A stretch of DNA of 64,000 nt from NCBI RefSeq assembly GCF_003576645.1, contig NC_044927.1:14801272-14865271 (forward strand). Reading direction: 5' to 3'. The translations under genes and the position numbers were made by a program. The stretch comes from Ipomoea triloba (taxonomy: Eukaryota > Streptophyta > Magnoliopsida > Solanales > Convolvulaceae). Positions 57,777 to 64,000 of this stretch are shown piece by piece. The stretch's first letter is position 1, and every line of letters starts with the position of its first letter. The notes beneath the pieces are model-generated. The model ran no database searches and was not told the DNA's origin. It saw nothing but the letters and a program-made list of their open reading frames with translations.

Positions 57777-58680
57777 TCAATTGAAACGGCTATGAACAGG
57801 TATTGGTGGGGTTCTAGGGAAGACAGGAGTATTCATTGGATGGCATGGGACCGCTTATGTGTTCCTAAGAAATATGGGGGTTTGGTTTCAAGGATCTGAG
57901 GGCGTTTAATTTGGCAATGTTAGGTAAACAAACCTGGCGTTTTCTAATTAACCCCCAATCTTTGGTTGCAAGGATCTATAAAGCCAGATATTATCCTAAA
58001 TCTACTTTTGTTGATGCAACCATAAGGGGGTTGCCCAAGCTTTTGTTGGCGTAGCATTATGGCTGCTCATGAGTTAATTTGTTCTGGGGTAAGACGGAGA
58101 ATTGGGAATGGAGACACGACACTGATATGGGGTCATCCTTGGCTCCCTGATGATCCAAGCCCAATGGTTCAGACTCACATGCCTCCAGGGTTAAATGGTT
58201 CTTTGGTTTCTGGATTGGTTGACCCAGCTACTAATACATGGGATCAATCTATATTACAGGACATTTTTCAGCCCCAAGATGTGGAACGTATTTTGAGCAT
58301 CCCTATTAGCCCCGAGTATGAGGACTCTTGGTATTGGCATGGCAACCCAAGAGGTTGTTATACTGTGAAGGATGGTTATAGGCGCATGTGTGATGAATTT
58401 AGCGACCGTTTAGGCGCTTTTGATAAGTGGTTGGCTGTCTGGAAAATTAAATCCCCTCCCAAATGGAAAACATTTTTTATGGAGAGCCCTAAACAATGTC
58501 CTACCCACTACTACCAACTTGATTTTAAAGAGAGTAGATGTGCAACCAACATGCCCAATGTGTGGGTTGGTCAATGAGAATGTTATGCACTCCCTTGTCA
58601 TGTGTGACTACTCTAAATTGGTTTGGCATGAAGCTGCTATTACCATGCCATCTTTGCAGGAAAATGATTTTGCTATGTAG
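57777..58680 (+). pseudogene. LINE ORF2 part 3: linker and zf-RVT region
   Basis: Several shifted frames: NRYWWGSREDRSIHWMAWDR (57795), GNGDTTLIWGHPWLPDDPSP (58110), then WKIKSPPKWKTFF, FLWRALNNVLPTTTNLI and CPMCGLVNENVMHSLVMCDY (58550-58615). The last is the zf-RVT zinc-binding pattern C-x2-C with a later His and Cys. At least three frameshifts. Confidence 0.8.
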
Positions 58681-58692
58681 TTCCCTAACCTT

Positions 58693-59391
58693 ATGACTAT
58701 GCTTACGATGGAGGATCTTCTTGTTGCAGTAGCTGTCATTTACTACATATGGATAGCACGGAACTCTGCAGTATGGAAGGGCTGCTTGCCGCGTCCAATT
58801 ACCGTTTCGCGGAGGGCGGAGGCGGCGCTACAAGCATGGAAGCAGGTGCATCATGTAAACCGAGCACAGCAGCCTACGCCACAGGTCGACACTCATTCGA
58901 ACACAAAGCAGGTTACCGGTGCTAGTCAATCACAGAATGGCGATTGGTGCTGTTATTTCGACGCAGGTTATGTGCATGCTACACGGATGTCCACTGCTGG
59001 TGCGGTTCTCTACATGCCGGGCGGTGCGTATGCAGCAGCGTTCAATGGCCGAACCCAAGGTTGTCTCTCACCTTTGATGGCAGAATCCATGGCGTGCAAG
59101 GAGGTTCTTTCGTGGCTTCGAGAGCGGAGTGTTGATCGGGTGAAGCTTTACACTGACTGCGCAAATCTCCAGGTGCTGCTATCATCTTCGCACTCCAATC
59201 TTTATTCGTATATTGCATTCTCCATTCAAGCCTCAAAAACTATTATGTCATCTTTTATTCATTGTTCAGTACATTTAATTCCTAGGTCTGCTAACCTAGG
59301 GGCACACTCTCTTGCTACTTTGGCCTTTTCTCAGGCTGGTTTTTTGTTTTGGGATAATGTCTCGCCTGATACTATTGCTGGTTTGATTTAA
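58693..59391 (+). pseudogene. LINE ORF2 part 4: RNase H domain
   Basis: A 232-codon open frame ends the LINE. The N-terminal part is linker (AVIYYIWIARNSAVWKG). The C-terminal part is a plant RVT_3 RNase H: CCYFDAGY (Asp), SPLMAESMACKEVLSWLRER (Glu), VKLYTDCANLQVLLSS (Asp) and HLIPRSANLGAHSLATLAF (late His/Asn region). The canonical DGA is DAG here. Poly(A) begins about 25 bp after the stop. Confidence 0.85.
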
Positions 59392-59423
59392 TATAATTAT
59401 TTGGTTGTTTTCAACAAAAAAAA

Positions 59424-59464
59424 AGTAATGCCGTAGTGTTACAGTGGCATTATATTACTTAGTG

Positions 59465-59538
<74 letters not shown>

Positions 59539-59540
59539 GA
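59424..59540. mobile_element. Palindromic MITE, right arm, with long (TA)n
   Basis: AGTAATGCCGTAGTG and TGGCATTATATTACTTAGTG mirror the left arm. (TA)n at 59467-59534 is the counterpart of (TA)n at 46099-46148. Confidence 0.55.
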
Positions 59541-59770
59541 ATAAAGATAACTTTTTAATTTTTTAAATTGAAAATTATACTAATTTAATATTTTAACTAA
59601 AAATTAATCGGGATCCCCGTCCTTGCCTAATTCCTTGCGGGGAAGAGGATGGGAACTATTTTTAATTCCCCGTCGGGGTTTGGGACGGGGACGGGGACGG
59701 GGTCAGGGTTTCGGGGACGGGGACGGGGAGTATACTCTTCGGCCCCCACCTCGTCCCGTTGCCATCCCTA

Positions 59771-60375
59771 GTGATGAATACCCCGGATAGGGTACCTAGT
59801 CAGGAGTATATCCCGGTACTAGGAGCTGGCAGCTCGACCACCCTAATCGATTGGCAGGCACGGTCCGACAGTCTGGTTACCCACCTAGAGTTGGCGGTCG
59901 GGTTGTGGCGCCTGACCAAGTGCTGCACTTAGAGGCGATTAAAAGAGATCTTTCAGATATCCCCCCCTCCCCCCACCCAGATTTTGCGCGAGATTTCCTT
60001 TTTCAACATTAGGAAAGAAGTGTGGCAGTTTGGGAGGCTTTCCTAAGTCCAAATTTGGTAATTTTTCTTCGCTCTTTTCTAAGGCATGTAAATCTTCTAT
60101 AAATACCTCTGGGGCACATTGAAATGGGTTCTAAATTAAATTCACTTGCAATTATTCTGTCAAATTCCCCCCCTTATTTTTCCTTTTGAATTATTTTGCA
60201 GTTGTGTTGGCCCACCTTATAACTACCCCATAGCTGTAAAACCAATAAAAAGGAAAAAAAAAAAGAAAGTTCCAGCATATTAAAAAACCAGACACGGAAC
60301 ACATTATAAAATAAATTTAAAAAAGAAAACAAAACTGTTAATAAAATTGCTAAAAAGAAAAATATTTGTAAAACT
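59771..60375. other. GC-rich tract and TATA-containing, LTR-like sequence
   Basis: 59780-59960 is GC-rich, without a frame. A TATA-like TCTATAAATACCTCTGGGG at 60096 with a downstream CAAATT-rich leader looks like an LTR promoter. No paired LTR was found in the window, so this is tentative. Confidence 0.3.
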
Positions 60376-61250
60376 CCCTAAGTTGTAACAAGTCCTTGTG
60401 ACAATTTTGTTAGTTCAGCAGATAGTTCAAAAAACAAGTTATTTTATGATGTATTAGGATTCCTATAGTTCAGCAGAAGGATCAGAAAGCTTTAAGGACA
60501 AATTGCTGAACGAAACACTGGACCAAGACAAGGAGGACAAGAAGAGGAATCAGAATCAGTTACGAAGACTGGACCAAGACAAGGAAGACAAGAAGAGGAA
60601 TCAGAATCAGTTACGAAGACTTAAAACTTAACCGAGTCTGGGCAAGATATATATATGAGGAAAATTTCCAGTGATCGACGATGATCGGTGAGAATACAAA
60701 AGATCTGAACGTGAAAGCTTCCTCATATGTGATAACGAGATATCTTGACAAAGCTTACCTTTGATTCAAGATGCAATATTCTTCATAAAGTCTTGGGCAA
60801 GCAATCACTCTGAAAGCCAGTTGCGCTACGATTGAGGGGGAGCCTCAATTCAAAAAGATCGGGAGATCAAGTATTCTTCAACTCTTCAAGGCTGAACTCT
60901 AGAATGGTGATAATGAAGATCTCTAGAGTTGCCGCGTGATTCTCTACTGTAAACTTGTGATACATTTTCAGAGTTGATCAATGAAGAGTTGGGTAATCAG
61001 AGTGATGCCCCCCAGATGTAGGAATTGAGATTCCGAACTAGGTTACCAATTCTTGGTGTTCTTGCTGCTTTATTATTCATTTACATATTATCTGCTTAAT
61101 ACTCCTTGTTCTACTCTTTGCACTAGATCAGTAAATAGTTAAAGGTCATCTAACAAATCTAGTAATTGGATTTAATAGTTAGAAGACTCTTTTACAATCT
61201 TAGACCTAGAGCACGGAAGTCTAAGTTTTTCAAAAACAAAGCAAAAAACG
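60376..61250 (+). mobile_element. LTR-like fragment, probably copia
   Basis: It contains TATATATATGAGGAAAATTT near 60647 and later CCAGATGTAGGAATTGAGAT and CCGAACTAGGTTACCAATTC, wording common near the R/U5 end of SIRE-type LTRs. The 51-bp unit starting ACTGGACCAAGACAAGGA occurs twice in tandem (60517-60567 and 60568-60618). Edges not resolved. Confidence 0.4.
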
Positions 61251-62454
61251 CTTATATGCGATGAATCCGATGATGAATATCATTACTTCACGCTGCAGAG
61301 ATTGAATGTGTGCAATAAGATGCTACTAGAGGAGATCGACGTTCATGTTATCTCTGGAACCTAACCTTACCTAGACAAAGAAGAAAGATAGAAAAAGGAG
61401 ACTGAGGTGCAGCTCTGCCTGCATATATACACACAACGAAAGGCCAGGTAGGGACTTGTGAGGGAGGTTGCGTGAAGTATCCCTTGAGCCCAACTGTATG
61501 TAGACAACTATTACGGAGAGTGAGTGAGTGAAAATAAAACTACTCATACGTGTTTTAATTTTAATTTGTTGAAAAAAGAGGAAAAATTGAATAAAAATTG
61601 GGTTACATTACAATCCAATACCTTTTTTGGTGGTCACTTTTATGGTCAAATACATTTTTTTATTAGAACTCAATAAGTCTTCTTTTAAAATAAGACACAT
61701 CTTCTAAATTGAATCATCTTTTAATTTACTCCTATAAGGTTTCAACTAAATTTCCTATATATTTGAGGCCGGGTTTTCTTCACGGAGTTCATTGTGAATT
61801 ATTCTTTCTATATTTAGCATTGTAGTCCTAAATACAATGGGAAAAAGAGTCATAAACCTAATCTATAAAACAAGTAAAGATAATCTTATTTAGAAAGGGA
61901 TTTAAGGAATTCCTTTCTATATACAAACTAGTGTTTTTTCTTTCATGCCAAAGAATTTAAATTAATGATGGAAAAATATAATTAGGCTGATTTGGGCCAA
62001 ATTTAATCCCTAAAATTAGCACTAAAACAATTATAAAAAGCCTTCTTTGTCATCTTTTGCAATTGGGCTTGACTTCGATTTCCGCTATCTACGAACATAA
62101 ACAATGAATTGTTGTATTAATTGTTTGGACTTGAACCTTGTGATTGGCACAATTGGTACTCTTAATGGATCTTCAATAGGCTGGCCGTGTCACGTTGCTA
62201 AAAAGTGGAGTAGTGGGAAGCAATTGAAAGTTTGTGAAGAGCTTGTAAGCAACTTGCTCATCATGATAGTTGTAATTGCCTAGACTCATAGTTTCTTGCT
62301 CTATGTTGTTGGTTACATGGTTGTTTTGTTGTTGTTTATTTAATCTATTTGTTTTGACCATTTTTTTTTTACGGTTTGTTTGTAAATTGATAATGTTTTC
62401 TTTTTTAAGTACATTTTTTAATGGATTACTTTCCATAATTTATGTATGTTGTGA
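61251..62454. other. Unassigned intergenic sequence
   Basis: No convincing gene, RNA or terminal repeat. Frames here are short and rich in Leu/Phe/Cys from biased composition. Confidence 0.4.
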
Positions 62455-63215
62455 CATGGATTGTTTGGTGGTGTGTGCACTTGTATTATCGAATATGTAC
62501 ACTGTTGTATGTCTCAAATGCATGCACTTGATTACTTTTGTATGCACTTGTGTTGTACGATTGTAGCTAGTTCGCCATAGTGTGCACTCACGTGGTCATA
62601 TGCATGCATTATTATTGTGTTGGTTTATTCCTTCATATAATTTCTCACTTTCTGGACTTGGTTTGTGACCTGGTTCGATGGTGCACATCTTATGGACGTC
62701 AGTTCACATTGTTATTCGTTGTGTGCATTTTGTTTGGCATTATATGTGCACTTTAGAAAGACGTGTGTGCAACATGTTCCAATTGTAGTTATGTTTTGAC
62801 ATTCATCTCAAAAACTCAATAAATTTTGATATCTGATACTCGATTGTTTTTTTTTTTGATACTCGATTGTCATTTGTCAATTTTTTCACAACAGTTTACT
62901 CTTGTCATATTCACGTTTTTGTCAATGCAGAACTCATAAAAAGGTTGGTCTCATATTACCGATGTAGTCCTCACTCTTGTCATATTCACGTTTTTGTCAA
63001 TGCAGAACTCATAAAAAGGTTGGTCTCATATTACCGATGTAGTCCTCTACATTACTACATCTACAAATGTGCGCATTCATCATTGCAATTTGAACAAATT
63101 AGTGTGCACATCACATTATATTAAGTGCTAATGCACACTCTATTTGTAATTTTTATCTAAATACATTAGTGCACACAAATTTGTGCATTGATTCACAGAT
63201 CCGAAAATCATGCCT
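62455..63215. repeat. TGCAC-rich degenerate repeat with a 75-bp tandem duplication
   Basis: GTGTGCACTTG, GTGCACATC and similar words are dense. ACTCTTGTCATATTCACG... (75 bp) occurs at 62898-62972 and 62973-63047 with near identity. The 85-codon frame across it is created by the duplication. Confidence 0.7.
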
Positions 63216-63929
63216 CAACACTGTCCTTGTGTAGGGTTATTGACCCTGTGGTGGTTTACTCCCATAATTGTAACATAGAATAATGCTATCCCATGCATTT
63301 GAACCAGAATATGTTTCATTATGATAATTAATTTCTCTAATTTAACCAAAATAATTTGCTTTTTAAATGGATGTTATGTGCACATAGATGGATTAAATTG
63401 TCCTTTAATCGAGAATTTCTCCCAAATTGTCAGTAATAAATTATAGGCCTTGGTTAAATCAAAACCGTTGATCTCTTCATTTCTACAGTTCTGAATTATT
63501 CATAGTTCTCATGTGGGAGAGGATTGATTTTCATTGGAGCATGACCTACTATATGTGTGTGTACAATCATGCTTCTCTAGGTATAATCATGTTTCTATAC
63601 AGATAATATATAAACATGTGAAATGCATCTATTTTATTGATGGTAGTCCAAAACATTTTTAAATGGGTGTTATATTTTAAAATTAGTCCACGACGTTTGC
63701 CAACCTTTGTAGGCAAGTTTGAGTGCGAGGTCCGCACAAGCTTAACTCATTGGTTTTATTGCTATATTTGGAGGAAGAAGGTTTGAGTGAGAGGAATCTA
63801 ACTAGAGAAATTTTTCCATACTCTGTCTTAGATCTTTTTGTTGCTGCCTGGAGTAACTCAGAGAAACTAACAATTATCCAAAATGCCCCAATACTGCATA
63901 TAGAATTAAGCTCAATGATTAGAACTCAG

Positions 63930-63932
<3 letters not shown>
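63216..63932. other. Unassigned sequence with AGTTCTCATGTGGGAGAGG motif
   Basis: The motif near 63510 is the inverted relative of the one at about 45505-45535, suggesting both belong to the same unrecognised repeat family. No gene. Confidence 0.4.

Positions 63933-64000
<68 letters not shown>
63933..64000. repeat. (TA)n microsatellite at the window edge
   Basis: An uninterrupted TA run continues beyond the window. Confidence 0.95.

Larger units (their letters stand above)
46263..59423 (+). mobile_element. L1-type LINE, 5' truncated, split by gypsy element 2
   Basis: Order on the plus strand: endonuclease C-terminus, linker, reverse transcriptase, zf-RVT region, RNase H, short 3' UTR and poly(A) at about 59415-59424. 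A 7-bp duplication agtaatg lies at 46256-46262 and 59424-59430. The 5' start inside the endonuclease domain is typical of truncated L1 insertion. Stops and frameshifts make it inactive. Confidence 0.85.
45963..59770. mobile_element. hAT-like element with GC-rich subterminal repeats, split by nested insertions
   Basis: The left end TAGAGATGGTAATG and the reverse-complemented right end TAGGGATGGCAACG match at 10 of 14 positions. Both ends continue into runs of GGGGACGGGGACGGGG-type sequence in opposite orientation (45980-46088 and 59608-59755). Possible 8-bp duplications, atgataga and gtgatgaa, differ only by transitions. Minus the inner nest it is about 650 bp, so it was a small non-autonomous element. 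Confidence 0.6.

Noticed and set aside
62276..62566. Hydrophobic 96-residue frame, possible membrane protein
   Set aside because: Low-complexity T-rich sequence that overlaps a frame on the other strand; no start context or family resemblance.

Overview
This window looks like a piece of a plant nuclear genome, most likely a eudicot, made almost entirely of transposable elements. The evidence is plant-type Ty1/copia and Ty3/gypsy LTR retrotransposons, an L1 LINE with a plant-type RNase H domain, Helitron, MULE, CACTA, Stowaway and hAT/Harbinger-type MITE ends, and a fragment of the plant mitochondrial gene nad9. I found no intact host gene. The species cannot be fixed from sequence alone.

Left part (1-13375): the 3' LTR of a copia element (302-2444) is split by a SIRE/Maximus-type solo LTR (620-2427, target-site duplication, TSD, gtaca). 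Next is an internally deleted copia remnant on the minus strand (2670-4586), split by a pol-less Athila/Tat-like gypsy element (4587 to about 11360). Decayed AT-rich DNA with one possible MITE follows.

Central nest (13376-36998): a minus-strand Helitron begins its 3' end at 13376 (CTAG plus hairpin). Its 5' terminal sequence (TCTATACT...) recurs in a 244-bp tandem array. That array is broken by a SIRE-like copia element (16950-32522, TSD gaata) and, a few bases away, by a MULE-like element (32534-36110, 9-bp TSD atatatatt). Removing both insertions and their duplications restores one repeat unit of exactly 244 bp, which strongly supports the reconstruction. The copia element contains a third pol-less gypsy-like element (about 25071-32050), which itself contains a Tekay/Del-type solo LTR (28700-31282). 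The MULE carries an unedited fragment of mitochondrial nad9, a possible P450-like 5' fragment, an internal tandem array and a MITE.

Right part (37000-64000): two foldback elements, a tRNA-derived SINE, a minisatellite, a 279-bp duplication around a single N (probably an assembly artefact), a non-autonomous CACTA element (40135-43271) with a Stowaway MITE, a protein-kinase exon fragment, and a 127-bp satellite built from a palindromic MITE. A second nest follows: a hAT-like element (45963-59770) holds an AT-rich palindromic MITE, which holds an L1 LINE (46263-59423), which holds a complete but pol-less gypsy element (47021-56511, TSD ctatt). LTR-like and TGCAC-rich decayed sequence runs to the end.

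The most unusual signal is shared by the three pol-less gypsy elements. Each carries a CG-dense, palindrome-rich module at about the same place in the U3 of its LTR. Each has a related second module a few hundred bases downstream of its coding region. The motif differs between elements but is similar within an element.
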